NCBI RefSeq assembly: GCF_000172155.1
Contig: NZ_ABIZ01000001.1
Coordinates: forward strand, 5,303,105-5,367,104
DNA length: 64,000 bases
Source: Verrucomicrobium spinosum DSM 4136 = JCM 18804
Lineage (GTDB): Bacteria; Verrucomicrobiota; Verrucomicrobiia; Verrucomicrobiales; Verrucomicrobiaceae
Direction: 5' to 3'
Below, piece by piece: positions 34,914-44,645 of the stretch. The position numbers and the translations under genes were made by a program. The notes beneath the pieces are model-generated. The model saw only the letters and a list, made by a program, of their open reading frames with translations. It had not been told where the DNA came from and did not search any database. Position 1 is the first letter of the stretch, and each line of letters opens with the position of its first letter.

Positions 34914-36974
34914 TCACTTCACCGGGAGCCATTGCACCGCATCCACTGAGACAAAGCCCCTAGTCCAGGCATTGCTCACCTGCACAGAGGCAGGCTGGTT
35001 GGCCGCGAAATCGAAGGTTCCCAGGCTGACAAAAACCTTGTCATGCACGCCCGGCTTGCGTTCATCCACCCATACCTTGGCAACGCCGCCCGCGTGGGTG
35101 ATCTCCACCGGGACACTCGCCGCACGGTTGGGCGCAGACGAGTAGGCGAAGCGTACCTCATACCTGCCCGCCGCGGGAAGCTGGGCGACAAAACGGGCGG
35201 TCTTCTCCCCTTTGCCGGAGTCGGCGTCATTGTGACTGGCGTCATCGACCGGAGCCCCATAGCCACTGGACACCCAGGAGCCGGTGAACTCCGCATGCGC
35301 ATCATCCACCACCACGCCAGCCAGTTGATCTGAAGCAGGCCCAAGCACCAGGTTGGGCAAATCCAGCACCGCCTTTTGCTCACGCAGTTTCGCCTGTAGG
35401 GCAGGCACCGAAACATCCTGCACCGCCACATTCCCCTTCACAGCCATGGCCGCAGAGAGACCGCTGGCCTGCCCCAGTGCCATGTACACGGGCTCCATGC
35501 GCAGCGAGCAGGTGGCGATGTGCGAGGCGGAAAGGCATACCGGTACGAGGAGATTATCGCACTCCGCCTTCTTGGGCACGATGGAGCGGTACGGGATCTG
35601 GTACGGCTTCGCGGGGGCGTCCTGGAAGGAACCTTCGTCCGTGACCGTGCCATCTTCCGCCACTATGCGCTGCACTATGTGGCAATCGATGACAAAGGAA
35701 CCCATGCCCACGGTGTCCGGCTTGAAAATCTCCCGCTGCACATCGCGCTGGGTCATCACGTAGTCGCTGATCATGCGCCGCCCTTCCCGCACATACAGCG
35801 CATACGGCCAGTGACCGTTGTCGGTGAACTCGTCTTTGCAGAGCCCCCAGGTGTTGGTCTCGTCCCGCAGCTTCTGAGGCACCCGGGAGTCGTTGCCCAG
35901 GAAGTACAGGAGGCCCTGCACGTAGTTCACGTGATCCTTCGCGATCCTTTCCCGCGTGGCGGCATCCCCTTCCAGGTAGCCGACATTCCCACCGGGATAG
36001 TCCGTGGAAAAGAACCCCTGCGCATTCAGGTCCACCTTACCATGACCGATCTGCCCAAGATGGACGAGACGACCAAAGGCCACCTCCGAGTAGCTTTGAA
36101 TCAATCTCAGCAGCAGTTCGTACCGGGCGGGCTCATACCCCTCTGGCTTCGGGAATGGCACGCGAATGTCCGGCCGCTGCGTCACGCAGACGCGGAAGTT
36201 GTAGGCTTGAGTCAGCTTGTCCGCGTCTCCAGGCTTCCCCTTGAGTTCCGTGACCCCAAACAGCAACTTGCCGTCGTCTCCCCGGGCATTGATTTTGCAC
36301 GGCGTCCCATGGATGTAGTGCGGCCCGGTGCCTCCCACACATTTGCACGCCACGCCCATGACATCCGCGCCATGCGGGCGAACGGGCATCGGGTGGATGC
36401 CTGCCAGAGGCTCGCCGTACTGCGCTTTACTCTCCCGCCCCAAAGTGTGACTCACACCAGAAGCCGCCAGCAGATCCCCTTCATACGTCGCGTCCACAAA
36501 GACCCGCCCCTGATACACCTGCCCATCGGCGGTGGTGAGGCTCGTGATCCGTCCACTCTTCTTCTCCAGTGCCTTCAAAGATTGTTCCGTCACCACTTTC
36601 ACGCCCGCTTCCTTGAGCATGGCCTGGAACGCGGCCATGTTCGCCTGCGGCTCTGCATACCAAAGTGGCGTCTCCGACTTGATCGCCGCAGCCCTTTTGA
36701 AGTACTCCCGTGGAAACCCACCGATGCATTCCTGTTTGCCCAGGTCCGTGGAGGAGAGTCCGCCCGTCACCATCCCACCAATCCATTTGGTGGGCTCAAT
36801 CACGACCACCGACGCCCCTTCCCGCGCCGCAGTGATGCCTGCGGCCAGCCCGGCAGGCGTGCCTCCATAGACCACGAGATCATACGAGGCCGCCGGTGCG
36901 GCCGAGGCACCCGCAGCAAGACCTACAACAGCCACGGCAAGGTGCCTCAAACGCGGAAACAGATGGAAAAACAT
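34914..36974 (-). CDS. Exported FAD-dependent oxidoreductase with a C-terminal golvesin-like domain
   Basis: 686 residues from ATG 36974. After a signal peptide ('LAVAVVGLAAGASAAPA') comes the FAD-binding Rossmann motif 'YDLVVYGGTPAGLAAGITAA' and 'GASVVVIEPTKWIGGMVTGG', typical of the FAD_oxidored family (PF12831) abundant in PVC bacteria. The motifs 'VFVDATYEGDLLAASGVSHT' and 'PYRSIVPKKAECDNLLVPVC' fit this family. Residues from about 555 on form a beta-sandwich ('GSWVSSGYGAPVDDASHNDA', 'GRYEVRFAYSSAPNRAASVP') like the golvesin C-terminal domain, probably a carbohydrate-binding module. The substrate is likely a sugar or polyol. It is divergent from the large cytochrome gene with about 200 bp between. 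Confidence 0.9.
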   Translation of the reverse strand: MFFHLFPRLRHLAVAVVGLAAGASAAPAASYDLVVYGGTPAGLAAGITAAREGASVVVIEPTKWIGGMVTGGLSSTDLGKQECIGGFPREYFKRAAAIKSETPLWYAEPQANMAAFQAMLKEAGVKVVTEQSLKALEKKSGRITSLTTADGQVYQGRVFVDATYEGDLLAASGVSHTLGRESKAQYGEPLAGIHPMPVRPHGADVMGVACKCVGGTGPHYIHGTPCKINARGDDGKLLFGVTELKGKPGDADKLTQAYNFRVCVTQRPDIRVPFPKPEGYEPARYELLLRLIQSYSEVAFGRLVHLGQIGHGKVDLNAQGFFSTDYPGGNVGYLEGDAATRERIAKDHVNYVQGLLYFLGNDSRVPQKLRDETNTWGLCKDEFTDNGHWPYALYVREGRRMISDYVMTQRDVQREIFKPDTVGMGSFVIDCHIVQRIVAEDGTVTDEGSFQDAPAKPYQIPYRSIVPKKAECDNLLVPVCLSASHIATCSLRMEPVYMALGQASGLSAAMAVKGNVAVQDVSVPALQAKLREQKAVLDLPNLVLGPASDQLAGVVVDDAHAEFTGSWVSSGYGAPVDDASHNDADSGKGEKTARFVAQLPAAGRYEVRFAYSSAPNRAASVPVEITHAGGVAKVWVDERKPGVHDKVFVSLGTFDFAANQPASVQVSNAWTRGFVSVDAVQWLPVK

Positions 36975-36995
36975 GACAGGATTGAGCAAGATTGA
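36975..36995 (+). repeat. ACAGGATT-type short repeat
   Basis: GACAGGATTGAGCAAGATTGA, another single copy of the short repeat that frames the Fic gene. It sits at the very start of the FAD oxidoreductase gene, in its upstream region. Confidence 0.5.
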
Positions 36996-37176
36996 ATTCT
37001 GCTACGGTGAGTCCTCAACCCCGAAAAATGGACAGGTATTTTGATCCATCCGTTTCGCCAGGGCCCATGCCGCGAACGCGCCCCCCCCTTTCAGATGAAT
37101 CTCCCGCTGGTGGATTTCTGCCATGGATTCCGCCCCCCGTGCAGCGTTTAATCCCCTGTCCACCCTCTTCCGCGCC

Positions 37177-40100
37177 ATGCTTCCTACCCGAATCCGACTG
37201 CTCCTTTGTCTCCTGCCCTTGCTCGCGCTTCCCTCAGCGCAGGCAGAAACCGTGCCCCTCTTTGACGGCAAGACCCTTCAGGGATGGGAGGGCGATGCCA
37301 AACTGTGGAGTGTGCAGGACGGCCTGATCACGGGCGGCTCGCTCACGGAGAAGGTGGCTCACAATGACTTCCTGGCCACCACCCCGAGCTATCACAACTT
37401 TGACCTCCGGCTGAAAATCAAAGTCACGGGCACGGAAGGCTTCATCAACAGCGGAGTCCAGATCCGCAGTGTGCGGGTGCCGGGGAACCGCGAGATGAGC
37501 GGCTATCAGGTGGACGCCGGTGACGGCTGGTGGGGCAAGCTCTACGACGAATCGCGTCGCAACAAGGTAGTGGGTGAACCCAAAGACGCCGCCGCCGTGA
37601 CCGCCGCAGTGAAGAAGAACGACTGGAACGAGTACCGGATCCGCGCTGAAGGGCCGCGCATCCAGTCGTGGATCAATGGGGTGCCAGCGCTCGATTACAC
37701 CGAAGGCGAAGCAACCATCGCCCAGGACGGGCGGATTGGCATTCAGGTGCATGGCGGAGGCAAGGCCCTTGTTCAGGTTAAGGAAATTACCATTGAAGAA
37801 CTCGCCCCGACCGCAGGAGCAACCACCTGGGACAAGCTCGGCGGCTATGAAGGGATGAAGGCCAAGCTCCCCGCCCGGGCGAAGCCTGCCGAAAGCAAAC
37901 CCAAGCGGGACATCAGCTACAACAGCGTCAGCACCGCCGCGCTCACCCCTGAGCAGGAGCTGGCCACCTTCAAGGTGCCTAGTGGGTTCAAGGTCGAACT
38001 CGTGGCCGCAGAGACTGAGGGCATTGGCAAGTTCATCTCCGTGGCCTGGGATCATGCGGGCCGCATGTGGACCATGACCGCGCTCGACTACCCTGTGGAT
38101 GCCAATGAAAACCGCCCGTTCGCGGAATCGCTCTACAAGAACGGCGGACGGGACAAGCTCGTCGTGTACGATCAACCCTATGGTCCCGAACCGGCCAAGC
38201 CTCGCATCTTTGCAGAAGGACTGGCCATCCCGCTGGGCATCCTGCCTTGGGGTGATGGCGTCTATGCTCAGCATGGCCCTGACATCCGCTATTACCGGGA
38301 CAAAGATGGCGACGGCAAGGCGGATGGCTTTGACACCATTCTCTCCGGGTTCGGCATTGATGACTCGCACCTCTTCGCCCACCAGTTCACGCCCGGACCA
38401 GGAGGCTGGATCTATCTGGCTCAGGGTGCATTCAACCACGGCGAAGTGCGTCGCCCAGACGGCAGTGATTTTGCCACCGGGGGCTTGTTCTCTGCCAACC
38501 CGCAGAAGGGTGTGCCCTTCAGCTTCTGCAAGCTCGCCCGCATGCGGGCCGATGGCTCCGACTTCCAACTGGTCTCCAGCGGACCCAACAACATTTGGGG
38601 ACTTACCGTGGATCGCACCGGGGAGATGTTCATGCAGGAGGCCAATGACATGGGCTATCCCATCATCCCCTTCCGTCCCGGCACCCACGTTCCAGGCATC
38701 GGCAGCCAGAAGCTCAAGCCCTATGCCCCCATCCAGCCCCCCTCTCTGAGCCCGCCCCAGATGGGCGGCACGGGTCTCTCCGGTCTGGCGCTCAAAGAGG
38801 AGTCTGACTGGCCGGCATCCTCCACGGGTGAAGGCGACCACCGCATCTTCTACCTGGCCAATCCCATCACCAACCGCGTGCAGGCGGTGAAGGCCACCGC
38901 GGCCGGCTCTGGCTACACGTTCACCAAGCTGGACGACTTCATGACCAGCACGGATCCCTGGTTCCGCCCCATCGCCATTCAGTTCGGCCCAGATGGCGCG
39001 CTCTATGTGGTGGACTGGTACAACAAGATCATCAGCCACAACGAGGTGCCTCGCATCCATCCCGATCGCGACAAGACCCGGGGCCGCATCTGGCGCATCC
39101 GCCATAAGGACCAACGCCCCGCCCAGGTGCCGGACATGACCAAGATGCCGACCGATGACCTCCTGCTCTACCTGGAGTCACCCAACCAGTGGGCCCAGAA
39201 GGCCGCGTGGCAGCAGCTCGTCCTGCGCAAGGCTAAAAACTTGGTGCCGACCCTGAAGACACTCGCGATGGACGAGAACAAATCGAGCGACACCCGCATT
39301 CACGCGCTCTGGACTTGGGAGGAACTGGGCGGCACCGACTCCGCCCCGCTCGCCGGACTGCTAAAGGAGGCAGACCGTGACTACCGTCGTGAGGCGGCCC
39401 GTGCCATCAGCACCTTTGCCGCAGAGCTGGGCCAGGGGCAGGTCGTTAATCTCCTGAAACCCGTCCTCACCGATGCCGATGCCGAGGTGCGCTTCGCTGC
39501 GGTTCTTACTCTTAACAGCATCAAACAGCCCGAACCCGCCGTGCTTGATCTGGTGGCCCGTTTTGCCGTCCCACCGGACTCTGCCACGCCCTATGAGGCC
39601 GAGTTCCAGCGCTTCCTGGTGCGCGCCACACTGGAACAGCATCCCGCCAAGCTGGCCGCCTTCCTGGACAGCCCCGATGCTGCCGCCCTCCCTGCGGAGG
39701 CCAAACTGTTCGCTTCCCTGGCCCTGCCGGAGCTGGAGGCCCTGCCCCGCTTCGTCAATGCCTTCGCCGCAGCCAACCGCGCTCCTACCGACGAAGAGAT
39801 CGTGCTCCTGCTGAAGGCCCCTCCTGCTCTGGAAAAAGGCGTCACCATCCTGCTCGGTCAGCAGACCAACCGTCTCCCCGCCCTGCTGGCGGCTGTTCGC
39901 CAGCGTGACCGGGTGGATCGCACTCGCGCCGCCCGCATGCTCAGCCTGGCGGCTTCTGCTCTGGCCAAGAAAGGCGCTGGCGCCCAGATGAACGCGGACC
40001 TCGTCGCCTATGCCGCCAGCTTCCCCACTCCGGATCTCGCGCCCACCTTGGTGGACACCGCATTGCATGCCGTGGATGAATCCACCGCTCCTGCTTCTGC

Positions 40101-41559
40101 CAACTTCATCCCCGCCCCCAAGGCCGAAGCGCGTCGCCAGCTTGCCATCGAAGCTCTCACCCTGCTCAGCCCTGACGCCGCTCTTCCGCTGGAACCGTTG
40201 CTAAAGGATGAATCCGTCTCGCCAGCGCTGCGGGCAGCCGCCTTGGTCGCCCTGGCTCCTGGCAAGCAAGACGCGCTGGCACCTGCTTTCAACACCCTCT
40301 GGCCCAAGCTGGGTCCGGTGGAACGCAGTCGCCTGACCGCAGGCCTCGCCTCAACCAAGTCCTCAGCCCGGGTCCTGCTCGCGGCCATCGACAAAGGCAT
40401 CCTGAAGGACAACGAGATCGATGCCTCCCTGCTGGAGCGCCTGAACGGACTCTATCCAGAAGATCCCGCCATGAAATCCCTCTGGGATCGCATGGCGAAG
40501 AACTTTGTCCGGGTGCTCCAGCTCAACGGCAAAAACGACAGCTATGTGGACAGCAACCTGGACCTTAACGGCCCCTTCACCGTTGAAACGTGGGTGAAGC
40601 TCGATGAGGGCATCGACAACGGAGACGGCATCCTCTCCAATGGGAAGAACCTGGACCTGAATTTCTTCGGCAAGAAGTTCCGCGTTTATGTGGGCGGCAC
40701 CCTTCACGATGTAGCCGTGGCTCAAAAGGAAATAACTCCCGGTGCCTGGACCCATGTGGCGGTGACTCGCGATGGGGGCGGCACCTTCCGCATCTACCTC
40801 AATGGGGAGCTGGACGCGACCAGCACCAAGACCACCACGGAACCCTTCGTGCAATGCGACATAGGCCGTACCAGCCCCTCCCAGAAGGGCACCTCGGGCG
40901 AGCTCACTGAGTACCGGGTGTGGAACCTCGCCCGCAGCGCCGCCGATGTTCGCGCCAGCTTTGACCGCAGCTTCGCCGGTGAACCTCGCCCCGAGGGGCT
41001 GGTGGTCTATCACTCCCCTCTCTCCGACTGGAAAGGGGCCAGCAAGACCACCAAGGTCACGCCCGTGTTGGCCGGACCGCACCTCCTGAGCGCCAAGGAC
41101 GCCCGGGTGGTCGGGGAAAAACTCGCCCGGTACAAGGCCATCTCCCAGAAGTCAGGCGACGCCAAATCTGGCCAGTCCTTGTTCGCCGGCCTGTGCCTGA
41201 GCTGCCACACGCTGGCGGGCAAAGGAGGCAACCTGGCCCCCGCTCTGGATGGTTCCGGTCACAGGGATCTCGACGGCCTCCTGCGCGCCCTGATCACTCC
41301 GAACGCCGCTGTCGAGGGCGGCTATCGGGCATTCCGCGTGGACACCCGGGACAACCGTCAGCTTGAAGGCTTCCTGGTCACCCGCGATGACTCGGGCATC
41401 ACCCTGCGGTTGATGGGCGGGGCGGAAGTACGCGTGCCTGCCGCTCAAGTGGCCAAGGCTGAATTCACCAACCGTTCCCTGATGATCGAGGGCATCCTCG
41501 ATGCCCTGCCAGATCAACAGGTGTCCGATCTGTTTGAGTACCTCCGAACCGTGAAGTGA
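37177..41559 (+). CDS. Giant exported PVC-type protein: DUF1080, PQQ-dehydrogenase-like propeller, HEAT, LamG, cytochrome c
   Basis: 1460 residues from ATG 37177, which begins a signal peptide ('LLLCLLPLLALPSAQAETV'). Domains in order: DUF1080/3-keto-disaccharide hydrolase at about 25-215 ('PLFDGKTLQGWEGDAKLWSV'); a propeller of the TIGR02604 membrane-bound-dehydrogenase type at about 265-650 ('FKVPSGFKVELVAAETEG', 'RYYRDKDGDGKADGFDTILS'); HEAT-like helical repeats at about 660-1110; a LamG/concanavalin-like sandwich at about 1125-1285 ('GPFTVETWVKLDEGI', 'EYRVWNLARSAADVRASF'); and a TIGR02603-type cytochrome c with 'CLSCH' near 1340. It could bind, cleave and oxidise a carbohydrate in one chain. 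The LamG insertion between HEAT and cytochrome is unusual. Monocistronic. Confidence 0.9.
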   Translation: MLPTRIRLLLCLLPLLALPSAQAETVPLFDGKTLQGWEGDAKLWSVQDGLITGGSLTEKVAHNDFLATTPSYHNFDLRLKIKVTGTEGFINSGVQIRSVRVPGNREMSGYQVDAGDGWWGKLYDESRRNKVVGEPKDAAAVTAAVKKNDWNEYRIRAEGPRIQSWINGVPALDYTEGEATIAQDGRIGIQVHGGGKALVQVKEITIEELAPTAGATTWDKLGGYEGMKAKLPARAKPAESKPKRDISYNSVSTAALTPEQELATFKVPSGFKVELVAAETEGIGKFISVAWDHAGRMWTMTALDYPVDANENRPFAESLYKNGGRDKLVVYDQPYGPEPAKPRIFAEGLAIPLGILPWGDGVYAQHGPDIRYYRDKDGDGKADGFDTILSGFGIDDSHLFAHQFTPGPGGWIYLAQGAFNHGEVRRPDGSDFATGGLFSANPQKGVPFSFCKLARMRADGSDFQLVSSGPNNIWGLTVDRTGEMFMQEANDMGYPIIPFRPGTHVPGIGSQKLKPYAPIQPPSLSPPQMGGTGLSGLALKEESDWPASSTGEGDHRIFYLANPITNRVQAVKATAAGSGYTFTKLDDFMTSTDPWFRPIAIQFGPDGALYVVDWYNKIISHNEVPRIHPDRDKTRGRIWRIRHKDQRPAQVPDMTKMPTDDLLLYLESPNQWAQKAAWQQLVLRKAKNLVPTLKTLAMDENKSSDTRIHALWTWEELGGTDSAPLAGLLKEADRDYRREAARAISTFAAELGQGQVVNLLKPVLTDADAEVRFAAVLTLNSIKQPEPAVLDLVARFAVPPDSATPYEAEFQRFLVRATLEQHPAKLAAFLDSPDAAALPAEAKLFASLALPELEALPRFVNAFAAANRAPTDEEIVLLLKAPPALEKGVTILLGQQTNRLPALLAAVRQRDRVDRTRAARMLSLAASALAKKGAGAQMNADLVAYAASFPTPDLAPTLVDTALHAVDESTAPASANFIPAPKAEARRQLAIEALTLLSPDAALPLEPLLKDESVSPALRAAALVALAPGKQDALAPAFNTLWPKLGPVERSRLTAGLASTKSSARVLLAAIDKGILKDNEIDASLLERLNGLYPEDPAMKSLWDRMAKNFVRVLQLNGKNDSYVDSNLDLNGPFTVETWVKLDEGIDNGDGILSNGKNLDLNFFGKKFRVYVGGTLHDVAVAQKEITPGAWTHVAVTRDGGGTFRIYLNGELDATSTKTTTEPFVQCDIGRTSPSQKGTSGELTEYRVWNLARSAADVRASFDRSFAGEPRPEGLVVYHSPLSDWKGASKTTKVTPVLAGPHLLSAKDARVVGEKLARYKAISQKSGDAKSGQSLFAGLCLSCHTLAGKGGNLAPALDGSGHRDLDGLLRALITPNAAVEGGYRAFRVDTRDNRQLEGFLVTRDDSGITLRLMGGAEVRVPAAQVAKAEFTNRSLMIEGILDALPDQQVSDLFEYLRTVK

Positions 41560-41964
41560 AGTTCTCAAGGCGATGCTCCTGCGGCCCTCAGTCCCGCAGG
41601 AGCATCATCCCAATAGACTGCCCGGGCCCGGAAGGACCACGGAAATTAACCGGTGGCGACAATCACCGGTCAACCGGCCACCCTGCGCCATTGCGTCCTG
41701 GAGGGACGCCGGACCGGCCCCGCTCACCAGCCAATCACCTGCCCCCGCCGATGCCTCCCATTCCCAGACCCATTCACGGGGCAGCAAAATCATGTTGGCC
41801 TTTCAAAGGATGAACCAGAGAAAAATGGGGGCTGCTTCTGAGGATTTCAGGCTCGCCAAATTCATCAGGCCTGTACAGAGAAAATCAGGGAACCGAATCA
41901 AGGCACGACCAAACAACCCTTCTTATCACTTCCATCACGCCACACCCAGGAAACTACCCTTCCG
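41560..41964. other. Non-coding region with a strong hairpin
   Basis: A stem at 41572-41606 (GATGCTCCTGCGG against CCGCAGGAGCATC) follows 13 bases after the stop of the large gene but lacks a T run. The remaining 350 bases show no gene, tRNA or recognised repeat. Confidence 0.5.
41572..41606 (+). terminator. Hairpin after the giant cytochrome gene
   Basis: GATGCTCCTGCGG pairs perfectly with CCGCAGGAGCATC around a 9-nt loop. The missing T run makes a classical rho-independent terminator uncertain. Confidence 0.55.
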
Positions 41965-42695
41965 TCACAAGCCCCGCTGACGGGCGTACACCATGTTCTC
42001 GATCCGTTCGATGGCAGAGGCTGATCGGGGCCAGGAGATGAGGAGATCGATTGGCTGAACCAACCCTCCAGGGAGTGTTCGAAAGTTCTTCGGCAAGGCA
42101 TCCGTGACCTTCACTTCCTCGCCCGTGTGCCACCAGGCCCCCTCAAAGATCTCGGCGAACCCCAAGCACGTCATGTAAGCCGCAATCTCCCGGGCGGTGG
42201 AAAGCCTCCCCGCACACCAGCTCTGAGTAGCGACCAGTCTTGGTGCGTGTTCACCTGGCATCAGCGCCCAACCCTCAATCATCACATCATCCTGGAATCT
42301 CCGATTGCCATACTCCATCTGCTTCAGGTAGTCGCTCAAACATCCCCGGGCTCCGTACAAGCCCGGCTTCGTAAGCTTGACGACTCTCTGCGTCTGGGCA
42401 TCAAAGAATACTTCATGCTCCTGTCCGTGCTCCCGGGAGGTAAGACGACGCGTCTCCCGCAGACCATACACAAGGGACGCGGAGTCTATCTCAGGGAGCT
42501 TGTCCAGAGGATGACCGGATCCGGCTCCAGTTCCGGCTGAGCGTTCTCGTTCTGCAACGCCGCCATCTCTTCCAGGGTCAGCCGGGTGGAGGCATGCCAG
42601 CGCTCTTGCGGGGTCGAGAGCCGGACGAACTCCGATGGCACCTCGGGGATCAGAGGAGCTTTCGCTCCGGAGCACGATGAATGTGGGTCGGACAT
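41965..42695 (-). CDS. Polyvalent-type kinase-like protein, copy B, with an apparent -1 frameshift
   Basis: Starts at ATG 42695 ('MSDPHSSCSGAKAPLIPEVP') and stops in that frame at TAG 42486-42488 after 69 codons. The -1 frame is open across this point and continues to TGA 41965 with the kinase-like core: 'EHEVFFDAQTQRVVKLTKPG', 'YLKQMEYGNRRFQDDVMIEG', 'RLVATQSW', 'YMTCLGFAEIFEGAWWHTGE', 'VTDALPKNFRTLPGGLVQPI'. Motif by motif it matches copy A at 1571-2292, including the place and direction of the frame break. The protein kinase-like fold is known from polyvalent proteins of phages and plasmids. Role unknown; it could be an active two-frame gene or a decayed one. Confidence 0.6.
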
Positions 42696-42873
42696 AACAA
42701 TAGTCTAGCCCCAGACAAGGCAAGGGCGTTCTGACATTGGATGACATTAAACTCCATACGTCTCGCGCAGACTGCAGGCGCAAAAACTCCTGCCCCATGG
42801 TCCATTTGTCACGCCTTGTGTTCCTTTCCTCACTGCCGGGAAAGGTCTCAGCGTGGTCGAGCGTCTCGTTCCC

Positions 42874-44547
42874 ATGCTGTTTTCCCGGCTCCCCCTCCTC
42901 CCCGCTTTGGTCTGGTCTTGTTCCGCTCTCCTCGCAACGGCGGCTCCGCTCAAACCACTGGGCGATCCGGAGGTCAAAGAAGAGCATATCAGGATCCCCA
43001 TGAGAGACGGGAAGAACCTGTCCGCCTATCTCTATACGCCGGTCCGTGACCGGGGGCAGTTACCCGCCATCTTCGAGCAGCGCTACGCTGACCTCACCGG
43101 GCTTGGCACCCGGAAGGCCGCTGCCGATCTGGCGCGTGCCGGGTTCGCCGTCGCGATGGTCAACTACCGCGGCACGCACGAAAGCGAAGGCACCTGGGTG
43201 GGTTACCGGACCATGCAATGGGGGCCGTTGCGCGACGGCTATGACGTGTGCGAGTGGCTGGCTCAGCAGCCTTGGTGCACGGGAAAGATCGGCACCTTCG
43301 GCAGCTCGCAGGGCGGCTATGCGCAGAACTACCTGGCCGTCTCCCAGCCCCCTCACCTGACCTGCCAGTACATGGTGGACACTGGGCTCAGCCTTTTTCA
43401 TGAAGGCTACCGCATCGGCGGTGCCACCCGGCCGGAACGCTACGTGGCCATGGGCAAGGTGGCACGGAACTACGCCGATCACGATGCCCTGCTCGCGGAA
43501 TGGGACTTGCACCCCAACTACGACACCTACTGGCAGGCGGAAGATGCCTCCCGGCATTTCCCCAGGATGAACGTGCCCTGCTTCACCATCGGGAGCTGGT
43601 ATGATTTCATGAACCAGGGGAGCATCGCCAGCTACATTGGCCGTCAGAAACAAGGAGGCCCGGCTTCCCGGGGTGCACAACAGCTCCTGCTGGGGCCATG
43701 GCTGCACGGACGGCTCAACAAAGGCAGCAAGGTGGCGGAGATGACCTACCCCGAAAACGCGACTTTTCCCGAACTGGCCCACATGATCCGCTGGTTTGCC
43801 CACTATTTGAAGGGCGAAGACAACGCCGTCGAGAAGGAGCCAGCCGTGCGCTACTACGTCATGGGGGCGACAGGTGAGCCAAGCGCCCCGGGCAACGAAT
43901 GGCGCAGCACTGTGGACTGGCCACCCAAGTCAACGCCCACCGCCTATTTCCTGCAATCCGACGGTCAGCTTGCCACCAGCGCACCAGCAGCCTCCGGCAG
44001 CTCAACCAGCTACGCCAGTGATCCCCGCCAGCCCATGAATATCCCGGGCACCTCCTTCCCAGGGGCCAGAGATTCCCGCCCCTTCGAAGCCCAAAGCGAA
44101 GTCCGAACCTGGACCACCGAGGTCCTCACCGCACCCGTGGAATGGACGGGCGAAATCCAGGCCGAGCTCCACATCAGCTCCACCGCCCGAGACACGGACT
44201 TCATCATCCGCCTCAGCGATGTGTATCCCGATGGGCGCAGCATGCTGCTCATGGACTACCCCATGCGCGCCCGCTATCGCGAAGGATACGACAAGCAAAA
44301 GCTGCTCACGCCCGGCGAACCCACCCGCCTCTCCTTTCACGTCGGACACACCAGTATCATCTTCAACAAAGGCCACCGCATCCGCGTCACCATCGCCTCC
44401 ACCGGCGCCCCCCTCTACGAACCCAACAACCAGACCGGTGGCCCGCAAACCCGCGACTGGATGAAGAACTCCGTCAAAGCCATCAACACCATCTGGCACG
44501 ACAGCACCCGCCCCTCGAAGATCATCGCCCCGCAGGTGGGTTCATGA
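42874..44547 (+). CDS. CocE/NonD-family serine hydrolase (X-Pro dipeptidyl-peptidase type)
   Basis: 557 residues from ATG 42874 with a signal peptide ('LPALVWSCSALLATAAP'). The N-terminal alpha/beta-hydrolase part has 'VKEEHIRIPMRDGKNLSAYL', 'FAVAMVNYRGTHESEGTW' and the nucleophile elbow 'GSSQGG' at about 152-157. Later come 'WYDFMNQG' with the acid region and 'LGPWLHG' with the catalytic His. The C-terminal third is the jelly-roll PepX_C domain ('TEVLTAPVEWTGEIQAELHI', 'LSFHVGHTSIIFNKGHRIRV'). Members cleave X-Pro peptides, cocaine-type esters or beta-lactams; this one is exported and of unknown substrate. Confidence 0.9.
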   Translation: MLFSRLPLLPALVWSCSALLATAAPLKPLGDPEVKEEHIRIPMRDGKNLSAYLYTPVRDRGQLPAIFEQRYADLTGLGTRKAAADLARAGFAVAMVNYRGTHESEGTWVGYRTMQWGPLRDGYDVCEWLAQQPWCTGKIGTFGSSQGGYAQNYLAVSQPPHLTCQYMVDTGLSLFHEGYRIGGATRPERYVAMGKVARNYADHDALLAEWDLHPNYDTYWQAEDASRHFPRMNVPCFTIGSWYDFMNQGSIASYIGRQKQGGPASRGAQQLLLGPWLHGRLNKGSKVAEMTYPENATFPELAHMIRWFAHYLKGEDNAVEKEPAVRYYVMGATGEPSAPGNEWRSTVDWPPKSTPTAYFLQSDGQLATSAPAASGSSTSYASDPRQPMNIPGTSFPGARDSRPFEAQSEVRTWTTEVLTAPVEWTGEIQAELHISSTARDTDFIIRLSDVYPDGRSMLLMDYPMRARYREGYDKQKLLTPGEPTRLSFHVGHTSIIFNKGHRIRVTIASTGAPLYEPNNQTGGPQTRDWMKNSVKAINTIWHDSTRPSKIIAPQVGS

Positions 44548-44551
44548 AACC

Positions 44552-44592
44552 GAGACAGGATTGACAAGATTTTCAGAAGATTTACAAGATCC
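44552..44592 (+). repeat. Inverted repeat on the left side of the Fic gene
   Basis: GAGACAGGATTGACAAGATT followed by TTCAGAAGATTTACAAGATCC. It matches the reverse complement of 46151-46190 at about 34 of 40 positions. The same short motif occurs singly at 10275-10299 and 36975-36995. Confidence 0.8.
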
Positions 44593-44645
44593 TTCACGCA
44601 ACACGTTGGATGAAAAATCGGACAGAGTCTCTTTGAACGCAACGA

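Noticed and set aside
35520-36995. A 491-codon plus-strand frame opposite the FAD oxidoreductase
   Set aside because: The minus-strand FAD-binding motifs are clear; the opposite frame is Arg/His-rich shadow sequence.
37234-39114. A 626-codon frame antisense to the giant cytochrome gene
   Set aside because: It mirrors the DUF1080 and propeller coding sequence and shows no motif of its own.
42696-42987. Upstream extension of the kinase-like copy B frame
   Set aside because: The frame is open back to 42987, but this part overlaps the start of the CocE-type gene and has no likeness to copy A; the real N-terminus is the -1 related frame from 42695.
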